Shown piece after piece: positions 41,642 through 51,849 of a stretch of DNA of 64,000 nt. This stretch comes from Heligmosomoides polygyrus polygyrus. Lineage: Eukaryota; Nematoda; Chromadorea; Rhabditida; Heligmosomidae. How positions within the stretch are numbered: the first letter of the stretch is position 1; each line of letters opens with the position of its first letter. Under the pieces are notes generated by a model. That model was not told the DNA's origin. It worked only from the letters and a program-made list of their open reading frames with translations, and did no database searches. The position numbers were made by a program, and so were the translations under genes. The DNA is taken from the NCBI GenBank assembly GCA_947396885.1, contig OX377202.1:13206001-13270000 (forward strand), written 5' to 3'.

Positions 41642-41799
41642 GTCTCGCCCCGTCCCTTCGGGCAGTCTGGCTGGCTGCCCGGAGTACCCCGCCCGCACGA
41701 CAGAGCCTGACTAGCTACCCGTGTTGTATTCCAGTCAAACACAGCAGCACTAAAGGGCCTCATTCCCCTGACCCCGAAAGAGCCCCCATTTCTGCAGCG

Positions 41800-44700
41800 A
41801 TGGGAAGGACGAGTACGGAGAGGCTGCTAAAATCTCAGGGCCTAACCAGGCTGCGCAAACTGAGAAGGACTAGGATGACGATCTGTACTTACAAGGCCCG
41901 CACGCTTGCGTCGGAAGCATCCGTCGAGGACCTGATGATGCAAGTCAGGAAGATCAAGTACGACGTCATCGGACTGACCGAGACGAGAAGACACCACCCC
42001 CTACACGCCGCCTACGACTCCGGAGAAGAACTGTTTCTCGGAACATGCGACAGCAGGGGAGTAGGCGGCGTTGGTGTCCTCGTCAACACGCAATTGGCCA
42101 TGAACATCGATTCGTACGAGTCTCTGACTAGCCGAATCGGACGTCTGCGACTGAAGCGATGTGGCTCCGTGCCAGCCTTGACTGTATTCGTCGCGTATGG
42201 TGGATAGGGGAATTAAACGCGAACCAAATGCGACCGTGTACTGCCCAGAGACGCAGGTGGGATGCAGGGGATGGACTCCTTGCTCCTGCTGTGTCGGGTC
42301 GATGGGTTCCTTGTGCGTGGGAGCGGCATGTTCGTGCACAGTGTGCGCGGACGAGTCCGTGACTGTGCGGATTGTAACTGTGTCGGCTCGGCCAAAAGCT
42401 TGGTAGACTGGGAGTACATGTAAGGCGATTCGAGGCCGCCTTAAGCCTTGACTGTATTCGTCGCCAACATCCGACTACGACGACGAAGACGTCGAGGCCT
42501 TCTACGTGGAGCTGGAGAAGTTCTATAAGGAAGATTACACCTTCTACAAGGTGATCCTCGGCGACTTCAACGCCAAGATCGGGCCACGAAGGTCGCCGGA
42601 AGAACTTCACATCGGAACCCACGGTTTGGAGTGGAACGAGCAAGGTGAAAGGCTGTCTGAGTTTATCATGTCGACCAAGACCATCCATGGAAACTCGCAG
42701 TTCCAGAAGCCTCCCTCCCTACGATGGACCTGGGAATCCCCCAGTGGCCAGTTCCACAACGAGATCGACCACATCATCTTCAATCGCAAGTATTGCCTGA
42801 CCGATGTCTCCGTTGTCCCCAAGTTTTACACGGGATCGGACCACCGCCTCCTTCGCGCGAGATTCCGCTTTTCGAGTCAAGGAGAGAAGGCCGCGAAGTT
42901 CAAGAAGAGGAGTCCCAGAACGACCATCAGCTGGGATCTCTACACCTCTCTTGTCGCCCTTTGAGAAAATGCCGTCATGGACAACGTCGCCGAGGAATAC
43001 GATCGCTTCGTGCACCACGATAGTGCTAAGGGAGCCGAGAGCTTGAAGACCACCAAGAGACGCCTGTCTCCGGAAACTCTCGAGCTGATACGCCAGCGTG
43101 GAGCAGCACGAGCGTCAGGCAACTACCAACTGACGTCCGAGCTTGCGAAGCTATGCAGAGAGGCGATAAAGGAGGATCTTAAGGAGAGAAGGGCGGAAGT
43201 GTTGGCTGAAGCTGCAGCGGCAGGGTTGAGCATCCGCAATGCCCGCCGGAACTTCGCCAACTTCAAGACCAAGATGACAGCTCTCCGACGTCCCGACGGA
43301 ACCGTCACCTCTTCCAGAAGGACCATGGAGAGGGTCATCCACGACTTCTACTCCGATCTCTTCGATAGCCACGTCCACCTGCCCCCATGCCATTTTCCGC
43401 AGGATGGATACGTCGTCCCCTCTGTTCTCCCTTCCGAGATCCGACACGCCATCTCGTCGGTGAAGAAACGTACAGCACCCGGTTCTGACAGGATCAGAGC
43501 TGAACACCTGAAGAACCTCCCGCCAGCGCTCATCAACACCTTGGCGCGGCTCTTCACACGCTACCTGTCCGAATGCAAAGTTCCATCTCAGTGGAAGACC
43601 AGAAAGACCGTCTTGCTGTACAAGAAGGGAGACGTGCGCGACATTGGCAACTATCGCCCTATCTGCCTGCTGTCCGTAGTGTACAAGCTGTTCACTCGAG
43701 TCATCCTGAATAGGATCAGCAGAACGCTGGACGAAGGACAGCCAGCGAACAAGCAGGATTTCGGAGAGGATTCAGCACGATCGACCACATACACACCATT
43801 CCGAAGCTCATCGAAGTGTCGCGAGAGTACAAGCTGCCGCTGTGCCTTACGATCATCGACCTGAAGAAGGCATTCGACTCTATCGAAACTGAAGCGGTCA
43901 TCGAAGCCCTGCTCACTCAGGGCGTTCCTACTCAGTACATCAGAGTCCTTCGAGAGCTGTACAGTGGATTCACGACCAAGATCTCACCATTCTACAACGA
44001 CGTCGTCGTCGACGTGAAGAGAGGGGTTCGGCAAGGGGATACCATATCCCCGAAGCTCTTCAGCGCCACTCTCGAAAACGTCATGCGCGAACTAGAATGG
44101 GAAGACATGGGAGTGAAGGTCGACGGCCGGCAACTACATCATCTTCGCTTCGCTGACGACATCGTGCTCATAACACCGAGCATCAGCCAGGCGGAGCGAA
44201 TGCTGGCCGACTTCGATCGTGTATGTGGAAGCGTTGGACTGCAGCTGAATCTTACGAAGACGATGTTCATGAAGAACGGTTCTCGCTCAACGGAACGAAC
44301 ATCTCCGAATGCTCCAGCTATGTGTATCTGGGTCACGAAGTCAACATGACCAACGACCTAGCACCAGAGCTAAGCAGGAGGAAACGAGCGGCTTGGGGAG
44401 CTTTCAAGAGCGTCGAAGAAGTCGTGAAGAAAACGAAGAACGTCCGACTCCGTGCCCACCTATTCGACTCCACTGTTCTTCCTGCCCTAACATACGCCTC
44501 AGAGACCTGGGCTATACGAAAGCAGGATGAACACGCGATCAGCGTCGCGCAGCGTGGAATCGAGAGGACGATGCTCGGGGTGACACGACTCACGCAAGTG
44601 AGAGAAGGCCTCCGGAGTTCCGCACTTCGCCGACGTTCGAAGATCAGAGACGCTGTCGCATGGGCCAAGTTGTCGAAAATTAGGTGGGCCGGCCACGTAA

Positions 44701-44951
44701 TGCGATTCGCAGACACCCGCTGGACGAGAGCCGTCACAGACTGGATTCCGCGGGATGTCAAAAGAACACCAGGACGCCCATCAACGCGTTGGTCGGACTT
44801 CTTCGTGAAAGCCCTGAACCACCGATATGACGCTCTTCGTGTCCCTCGAGTGAGGAGGATCCATTGGACCACTCTGGCCCGCGACAGGGACGAATGGAGA
44901 CGCTGCTGGCGCCCGCTCGAGCAAGTCGATGATCTACGGGACGACAGGTGA
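41800..44951 (+). pseudogene. RTE-B polyprotein: endonuclease and reverse transcriptase, disrupted
   Basis: Endonuclease pieces: 41800-42180 ([29 protein letters not shown]) and 42470-42963 (LGDFNAKIGPRRSPEELHIG, NEIDHIIFNRKY, GSDHRLLRARFRF). They are separated by the 249-bp insertion at 42195-42443. A stop at 42962-42964 follows. The reverse transcriptase is in 42977-43760 (IGNYRPICLLSVVYKLFTRV) and, after a frameshift near 43765, in 43780-44280 (IDLKKAFDSIETE, GVRQGDTISPKLF, LRFADDIVLITPS). A further shift near 44280 leads to the C-terminal part ending at 44951 ([20 protein letters not shown]). All catalytic motifs remain visible but at least four lesions make it non-functional. Confidence 0.88.
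42195..42443 (+). mobile_element. 249-bp insertion within the RTE-B endonuclease, with 21-bp target-site duplication
   Basis: A perfect 21-bp direct repeat (42174-42194 and 42444-42464, starting agccttgactgt) brackets the unit. Removing one repeat plus the unit rejoins the endonuclease reading, so this is a genuine later insertion. The unit is a copy of part of the RTE-B 5' UTR (41290-41641) without the tandem duplication. Confidence 0.85.
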
Positions 44952-46015
44952 TACAGGTGATAATTCCTGCTGATACTTTCTGGACACCCTTATAGATCGC
45001 AGGATGCAATGCGGCTCACTCATTTGCCGCGTGTCATTGAAGCGGGGTGTGTGGCGCAACCTAAAGCGATTGATTAACTCTGAGCTCGCCTGTCAGTCCT
45101 TACGTTCTGAAGTTCAACCATAACCGCCTATGTGAGTAAACTGCCCGAAAAAGTCATCGATCTGGTCGTCCGCTCGATGGCGACGAACGGTGTGGCAGAG
45201 AAAGAGAGTGCTAGGTAAGCGCACTTCGTGGCCTGTCACTTGGCGCTGCTTGTTGGTGGCTGCATTCGCCCTTGTTTGTGCCCTTCGAGGCGTGTGTTTT
45301 AGTTCAGAAGGACGTCTCACTGCTACAAGTTGTTCATCTGGCTCGTTAAGAGCCTTAAAGACTAGAAATTGCGACTTGTGCTTATTGTTGGAAGCTCCTC
45401 CGGCTTTTCGCACATCCTCATTAAGTCTGTTAGTAAGCCGTTTCTTCAGCTGTCGACAGATGAGAGGCCAGATGTGCTCATCCTCAACGTTGCGCATCGC
45501 AGAATCCTGTCCTAGCTGCTTCGCAATGCATGCCGTTATCATGAGATGCTCTCATATCGTTTCGAGGCACAATGGTGGACACAAAGTCTTGTCATTTCTT
45601 ATCGAAAACTGTCGTTGTACTTAACCAAATGATCAGATTGTCGATTCCGTGCACGAAGGCCGTAATGGATAACAAAAAGCTTCAAAACAATTAGGAGCCG
45701 GCTCTTGTGCTTGTGTTGCTAGTCTATGGGTTATGGTTCTTAGGGCCAAGATTGAGCCCCAATACTGAGCTGAAGTGTTCCACCTCTGACAGCACTGTTG
45801 AAGGGAAGTTGCCTTTACTAATAGGGTCAGTACTCACCCGTGTCCGGGATGAGCCGGTCGCTGACATCAGCTTGCAACCGGTTGAGCTGAAGGCTATCAG
45901 GACTCTCAGTTTGACTGCTGATATCAGCGGTCCGATCCACCCGATATCACGGGTGAGTGCTTATCCTACGAGCTGATGGGTCCCACGAGGTGTGGATGTT
46001 GCGTTCGATCAAACA

Positions 46016-46090
46016 GCGCCGGTGGTGTAATGGCGTTGAGCATTCCCATCCGGTCAGCAGGAGGTGCGGGTTCGAGTCCCGCCTGGCGCA
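46016..46090 (+). repeat. tRNA-like module alpha (75 nt), facing a beta module
   Basis: The 5' GCGCCGG pairs over 7 positions with the 3' CTGGCGC, followed by a discriminator-like A. GCGGG-TTCGAGT-CCCGC is a perfect T arm with B box GGTTCGAGTCC, and TGGTGTAATGG is A-box-like. The centre does not give a standard anticodon arm, so it is scored as a tRNA-like mobile module and not as a tRNA gene. Confidence 0.7.
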
Positions 46091-46119
46091 TACAGGATAT
46101 TTTGTTGCGATCAAACTCC

Positions 46120-46190
46120 TGCATCAGGCGGGACTCGAACGCTCCGACTGCTTTCCGGGCAGCGATGCCATGCCTTACACCATCGGCACT
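46120..46190 (-). repeat. tRNA-like module beta, facing alpha 29 bp away
   Basis: On the minus strand the central arm GCTGC-CCGGAAA-GCAGT is a 5-bp stem with a 7-nt loop and GGA in the anticodon position. The B box is GTTCGAGTCCC. The acceptor stem is poor. The linker to alpha contains ttttgttgcgatcaaa. Confidence 0.6.
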
Positions 46191-47043
46191 GTTTGACCGC
46201 ACTCATAGAATCGTTCGCAGCTTGTTCATCCGCCCAGGCTAAGTTGAGGCTCTTCAAGGCTGCAAACCACTCTGACTTTCTGGACGTATTGAAGGGGAGG
46301 CGATGCATACCTTCTGGAAACGGAGCAGAATTGGTTTGTTCATGCTGTTCGTTCTGTGGTCAACTCGCATCCCTCGAGAGCAGCAATGCGGTGTCAGAGT
46401 GTTTTCCCACAAAAAGAAAAACAATATGCGAATGGGAGTTCCTCAGTTCTTCGTTCTGCGTTCCTGACAAACGTAATTCCTTTTCGATTCCAATCCGGGG
46501 AGCGTTTGCGCCTCCGACTTGTTCATGGATGGTTGGCAGCTCACTCGTCTTTAAACATACTCATTCAAAACACTTCAGAGCTTCATTCAGACAGAGTGTA
46601 TCGTGGCGTTTCCCGAGAATCGATCACGATCGGTTCTGATGTTATTCTTCTATTTCTGTTCAACTGTATAAGTCACTTATATATAGAGCAATTTACTACA
46701 GCTCCCTCCTATACTTTGAAGTGCAACAAGTACTCGGTCACTCTACTGTAATCGGGGGCTGGCGATCATGCTACCGTAGAAGAAAAGGACACCTAACGTG
46801 CGAATTCTGAAGATCGCTCCTCACCCAGTCCTCAGACTGGCTAAGTGGCAACTATGTGTACTGGGTAATATGCAAACAACATATACAAAAGACAAGCGAG
46901 TGGAGTCTCCAGCATGTAAAAAAGTGAAGAACAATCAGCGCCCACCCGTGATATTGGGCTGGGCCGGTCGCTGATTGCAGCATGGAATCTGTTTAGCTGA
47001 GGGCCTTACTAGTAGCAATGTTTTTTACAAATGTTCACTATTG

Positions 47044-47600
47044 CCGACAGGAATGATGTACGTGAAGATCAACAACTAAACCCGTGGGTAATCGGGGTGT
47101 AAGGGGAAGAGTTGTTCTAGCTCAAAGCGAGGTAGGAAGTATGGTACATTCCTGAAGCATTAAGGAAACTCACCTGTATGCTTACACAGTGAGGATGCTC
47201 AATCAGGAAGGGCATCATCAAAAAGCAGCACAACACTATCGTAGTTGACGTAGCTCGGAGGAAAACTAGCAGACCAAGGGCCGGGGGGGGGGGGATTCAT
47301 CAAGAACTAAACACGCGGGTATGCGAGATAAGTGCTAGAGGTAAGATAAGGAGTGCAAGTGAATGTGGGTGTCTGCACCAATACCCAGTACACCTAGGTT
47401 TGAACGTGGATGAATTCGGCCTCAGGTCGAATCCGATAACTCTTCAGACCGAGCGCTTCGCTCACGCCAAAATTTGTAGAATCTAAGTTTCAGAGTTGAC
47501 GTGGCATTGACGTCGAGTTGAGTTTCTGGAATTGAAAACGCTTCTCGATTTGGCAACGCCTTGAACTGTTAGGAATTTCCTTTCCACTTGCAAGGTTAGA
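47044..47600. other. Region between repeat R2 and GST D
   Basis: A G tract (47282-47294) is the only feature seen. The 5' flank of gene D gives no clear promoter element. The aaggttag just before the ATG at 47601 could be a splice acceptor. Confidence 0.35.
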
Positions 47601-48317
47601 ATGGTTCACTACAAGCTGACCTACTTCAACGGACGTGGAGCGGCGGAGATTGGTTGGTTGATCTTTAATGAATTCTCCTACTTTTCGGAATTTAAAACCC
47701 TTCAGATATGAATGTTTAAGCTTTTCGCCATCGCCGGAAAAGACTACGAAGATGTTCGTCTCACTTCTGAAGAGTGGCCAAAGCACAAGCCTGGTTCGTA
47801 AGGAATTATTCGATTAGGAAAGGAAACACGGCTTTCTTCACAAACAAAATGCTGAGGAGTTCCAGAGATGCCATTGGACAGGTGCCAGTGCTCGAGGTCG
47901 ACGGCCAAAAGCTGGCCCAGTCGCTTGCCATCGTACGTTATCTGGCTAGACAGTTCGGTATGCGCTCTGCACGAGTGGAGACGGCTTTAAGGACAAAAAC
48001 ACCGTATCCTTCCTTTTAAGGATATGCTGGAAAGACTCCTTTCGAAGAGGTGCTTGTCGACTCGATTGGCGACCAGTACAAGGACTTCGTCAACGAGGTT
48101 CGCCCGTACTTGAGAGTCGCGCTAGGCTACCAGGAAGGTGATGAGGTGAGCTTGTGAACAAATAGAGAGACCACTAGATTGAGCCATGCGTTTTCCCACT
48201 GTTTTAGTTTTAGTAGATATACATGCATGACTGAGTGGGCCATTAAGAATGGAGCTCTGGAAGGTTCCCTGCGAGATACCGAATGCGTGCAAACGAGGAA
48301 AGAAGATGCTCTATACG

Positions 48318-48383
48318 CGTAATTCGTGCAGAATTCCCCTAGGGTAGCTGGTTGCTCTAGGGGTGTCTGCACGAATTACGCCA
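48318..48383. repeat. Strong hairpin in intron 4 of GST D
   Basis: gcgtaattcgtgcagaattc is followed after about 26 nt by its near-complement (gtctgcacgaattacgc), with cccctag/ctagggg extending the stem. Probably the remnant of a small inverted-repeat element. Confidence 0.55.
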
Positions 48384-49039
48384 ATTACACTGGACCATCT
48401 TCTGGTGAATTACGTGCCAAGTGAAAGGGTAACCTCTCTTAAGGGAAGTCTAGAGTTCGATAGGTCTGTTCAAGACCTACCGAACAAAAGTGTGCCTTAC
48501 TGGAGGTTTCATTTTATGTTCCGCAAAGGTATTGATAATATGAGGTGTTTGGAAGATGCGTAATATAGTACATAGTACAATGCTCCTCTTAATGAGAGGG
48601 AATTAAGAAAATGCATGACATTTCTAGTCTCCTTTTAAGGCAGCTCTGGCGAGAGATGTGTTCCTGCCTGCTCGCGAGAAGTTCCTGACCTTCATGACGA
48701 ATTTCCTAAACCAGAGCAAGTCTGGTGGGTGCCGTATCGCATTTTTTGAAGCAGTAAATTAGAATCAGGTATACGAGGTGCACCAAAATTATGGCGACAG
48801 CACATGCGCGAACAATTTAAGTTCCTATTTGGAGCGCCTGCTTTTTTCTGTGCTTTTACGGTTTTTGTTGCGTTAATTTGTCGCCCGTTTATCTTAATCG
48901 AGCATAAAAATATATTGCCACGGTGCTTTAATCATCGAGCTTTACTGTCAAGGCTTCTCGGCACTCGATATTCACCACCGTCTTGGAGTTTATATATATA
49001 TTTATTTATATATATTTATATATATCCATCAGACGCTAC

Positions 49040-49480
49040 GAAGACCTGGAAATCGAGAATGGTAGATCTGGACGAGGAAGACACGCATCTGTGACAACTG
49101 CGGACAGCATCAGGAAGGTACGTACGTGAACGAATTCGCAGGACCCGGCTCGCTCAGTCCGCCGGATGTCGCGAGAAATGGACATCAACGAGACGTCATT
49201 GAGAAGAATCCTCCTTAAGTTGGGTCCTGAGGCTTACAAGAAAATGGCATGCCAAAGATTGACGGCAGCCTAGAAAAACTAGAACAAGAATGGTGCAGGA
49301 CCGGTGCAAAGGCAACCCGGACTTCATCAGCTTCCGCGAGTGGCCAGTCAACTGTACGGATTTGAATCCGATGGATTACACCGTCTGGTCAGTTCTGAAA
49401 GCCGAAGACTACGAGAAACCTCACCGCTATGTGAATTGTTTGAAGAAAGCTGTCCAGGTGTCCTGTACTACATAGTAGTC
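49040..49480 (+). mobile_element. Tc1/maT-type transposase relic in intron 5 of GST D
   Basis: The N-terminal part reads SLSPPDVAREMDINETSLRR (helix-turn-helix). The C-terminal block 49290-49475 has REWPVNCTDLNPMDYTVWSV (third catalytic D region) directly after it, so the middle of the gene is deleted near 49280. Terminal repeats were not identified. Confidence 0.65.
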
Positions 49481-51347
49481 ATAACCGTGCTACCAACAAA
49501 GCTTCGTCTTCCAAAGCGTGGCGTAGTGGATAGAAGATAATTTTGTGCTAGACACATAATTCAATTTAACTTTAACTGGAAGTGGAATTGGTGAAGGATT
49601 ACAAACGAGTTTGCTATCAATGAGGAAAATCTCTTGCCATTAGTATTCCTTATCTCCTATAGATACACGTAGGAGGAGTCTGTATATCTAAATGTTTGTC
49701 GGTCCGTCTATCCGGCAGCACATAGGAGTGCATATTGAGGAAGAAAATTTACTACTTCAACATTTCTGCGGAATATTGGTCGTCGGAAGGGAAAGTGTTT
49801 CGATAGGGCAACCGATATCGATCGATTTAATTGATTTTTCTATTGATTACGCTTTCCCATGTGGCAACAGCACGAATGAGATGGGAAATGGGCAAGCGTC
49901 ACCATAACCGTTCTTAGAGCCCCGGCTCGTTTTGCTTCACAGTCTTATCCCGTATAATGAACGGAGAAGGCTGTCTGTCTGCCCTTCTATCTGCCTTTCA
50001 GTCCTCCTATGCGTCAGCACATATGTACATGAAGGATGGTAGAATATATGTAGTGTGAGAAAAATTTACAAACAATAGAATTGAGCGGGTACTGTGGATG
50101 TCAGATACTAAACTATATCGATCAGTTGACCAATCTTATACATGTATACCATTTTCACGTCAAAGTGGACACTTTTCAAATCAACTTGGACACTTTTCTA
50201 AGATCCCAAGACTTTGGTAGTCAAAGCGAACTTTTCCAAATTAAAATTACTTTTTTAGGTTAAGCTAGGGACTTTCCAAAACGTTTAGAACAATTTTATG
50301 TTCAAGCAAAATATAAATACAACTTTCTTTGAAGTTTGTATTCGTCTTCGCAACATTTTTATGTTCAAGCAAAATATAAGTACAACTTTCTTTGAAGTTT
50401 GAATTCGTCTTCGCAATAAGTGAATATGTTATTTGAAGTGTTATAAAATTTTCGTTTTTTTTTCGAGGAAAAATACATAGTGGCTTCAGGGTTGTTTTAA
50501 AAAGCAGCAAGGCGGTCACTTTATAATGGCAAAAAAGATTCACCGTGCCCTCTTCCAAGACATCCGATATTCGATTGATAGTAGAATTTTTCTCCGCATG
50601 GGGCTGGACACTCGTTAACAATAGAGCATAAACAACTGTAAAGAACAGGCATATCCTCACCTTGATGGTTCATGTAAGTGGCATTTGCACTGTCAAACAA
50701 ATAAAAGTTGCGTCCAATTTTTTGAATGCGTGGGCTGTATGCTTGCTTCTTTGCTGTGCATTAACTCAAATTTTAATCTATTATTTTTCTCTGAAAATGA
50801 AATTTTTATAAATTTATTGCACCTGTTATGATGGGGCAATTAAACTAAAAAATTTCAAACAATGTTATGCCAAGTTTTCCTTGAACAAGAAAGTATTCTA
50901 ACCATCTTATTGAGTCTGTAGTTTAACCTGCCTAAACTTCATTTTGGTTTGGAAGAGCTGGCTTTGATTTCAAAGGTCTTACAGCTAGCTTAGAAGAGTG
51001 TCCAATGTGATTTCAAAAGTGTCCTATTCGACGGTAAGATGGCATAAGTCGTTCAACTGTCGGCAAAATATGGACTTCTGAGTGGAAATCGCATGAAAAC
51101 GATGGAGACTGCCTATGGAAACCGATTTGAAAGCTATCCTGTTCTATCACTTCACCCAACCTGTGTAATAAACCGGACCACTTTTTCTTCCTTATATGAT
51201 CCCATATGATCTGTGGAGGAGAAGAGAAAAAATTGCTGTAGAAGTTTTCATTGTTTTTGGGGTCTGAAAGTCTAAGTCAAACATTTGGTAGACGGTCAGC
51301 AGACACGGTATGTCTGGTATCTATAGTACTTTGCTGGCTGAATTCAG
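49481..51347. other. Remainder of intron 5 of GST D
   Basis: AT-rich. It holds a two-copy tandem repeat of about 60 bp at 50291-50413 (each copy contains atgttcaagcaaaatata). No gene is recognised in 49650-50280 or 50414-51300. Confidence 0.45.
50291..50413. repeat. Two-copy tandem repeat, 60-63 bp unit
   Basis: Units 50291-50350 and 50351-50413 differ by a 3-nt insertion and a few substitutions; both end in attcgtcttcg. Confidence 0.8.
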
Positions 51348-51849
51348 GCTATCTGGTCGGCGACTCGCTGACATGGGCGGACCTCGTCTTGGCCGAAATG
51401 GCAGAAGTAGCCAAGAAGGTTCCGACGCTCTATGATGGCTTTCCTGAGGTGAGGTTGTTCGTATAACCATGTAAGTGACGACGCCCAGCTGTTTAGTTCA
51501 CCTCAAATATTCTAGGTTAAAGCCCACTCTGAGAAGATCCGCTCGATACCAGCACTGGCGAAATGGCTGCAAACCCGTCCGGAGACCAAATTCTGAGCTC
51601 TCGCTTTGGCGCACTTGACCGTAATCAGTGAACTGTACGAAAAACGTTGGATGATAAGATAAACCGGTTCTGAGATCTTGTTAAGGTAATTCATGGCGTG
51701 CTGTGTACTTCGTTCAGTCCACCCCACCAGCTTGTGGTCAAAATTAGCTCAAAATCGAAATTGTAGTATTAACGAGAAGTCACGCCGGCTCTAGACTTTT
51801 CTTCGAGGAGAAGAAATTTATCCTTAACTGCTACTTGAAGTTCGAAAAC

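Larger units (their letters stand above)
41201..44959 (+). mobile_element. RTE-1-like LINE (RTE-B), near full length, nested in mariner M7
   Basis: The direct repeat ataattcctgc (41190-41200 and 44960-44970) is an 11-bp target duplication. The 3' end is the microsatellite gacaggtgatacaggtg. The 5' UTR of about 600 bp includes a strong hairpin and internal duplications. Closely related 3' sequence recurs at 9819-10259, so this family has been active in the region. Confidence 0.9.
39989..44990 (-). mobile_element. mariner element M7, split by an RTE insertion
   Basis: The left end cggtgtccagatagtatc and the right end gatactttctggacaccc are inverted repeats of the GGGTGTCC family (same as M6). 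Transposase on the minus strand: start at 41070 (MVELSTPIRRVLLYESESGQ). The second catalytic D lies in LLHDNARPHIARRSSQK on the 40561-40298 frame. The region encoding the first D near 40640-40560 is frame-broken. The mariner 5' UTR stops at 41189 where the RTE begins. R2 sequence flanks it on both sides. Confidence 0.82.
39795..47043 (+). repeat. Dispersed repeat R2, copy 1 (interrupted by M7 and RTE-B)
   Basis: The sequences 39795-39986 and 44992-47043 together align with 58150-61050, e.g. cacttcgtggcctg/cacttcgcgggctgg near 45220 and 58565 and the shared catatacaaaagacaagcga near 46880 and 60900. The mariner at 39989-44990 lies exactly between the two parts. R2 carries facing tRNA-like modules and palindromic segments around acccgtgatat/gatatcacgggt. 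No transposase is recognised; a 142-aa minus-strand frame (45542-45114) is not conserved in copy 2. Confidence 0.75.
47601..51596 (+). pseudogene. Glutathione S-transferase gene D, probable pseudogene
   Basis: Exons matching genes B and C: 47601-47652, 47721-47797, 47866-47957, 48021-48145, 48640-48724, 51348-51448, 51516-51596. Exon 1 starts MVHYKLTYFNGRGAAEI (Tyr8 kept) but lacks 8 nt before the donor relative to its siblings (no IRQ). Joining it to exon 2 therefore shifts frame and meets a stop. From exon 2 on everything is open: LFAIAGKDYEDVRL, then GQVPVLEVDGQKLAQSLAIV, then VGDSLTWADL, ending TRPETKF. Exon 3 has a 1-nt deletion, but the consensus donor gtaagg 4 nt beyond the sibling donor restores the frame with one extra residue. 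An ATG at 47712 in frame with exon 2 would give an N-terminally truncated protein without the catalytic Tyr. It could be a recent pseudogene or a gene whose exon 1 splicing I misread. Confidence 0.75.

Noticed and set aside
45114..45542. 142-aa minus-strand frame in repeat R2
   Set aside because: The second R2 copy (58445-59000) does not keep the frame, so protein-coding selection is not supported.
46016..46090. Functional tRNA gene
   Set aside because: Acceptor and T arms pair well, but no standard anticodon arm forms and the unit is repeated in paired, mutated copies; treated as a tRNA-like mobile module.
45826..47043. CRISPR-like array because of recurring palindromic blocks
   Set aside because: Spacing is irregular, the blocks are dispersed with tRNA-like modules, and the genome is eukaryotic.
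49692..49907. 71-aa frame in intron 5 of GST D
   Set aside because: Starts with a plausible peptide but has no match I recognise and lies inside an intron among relics.
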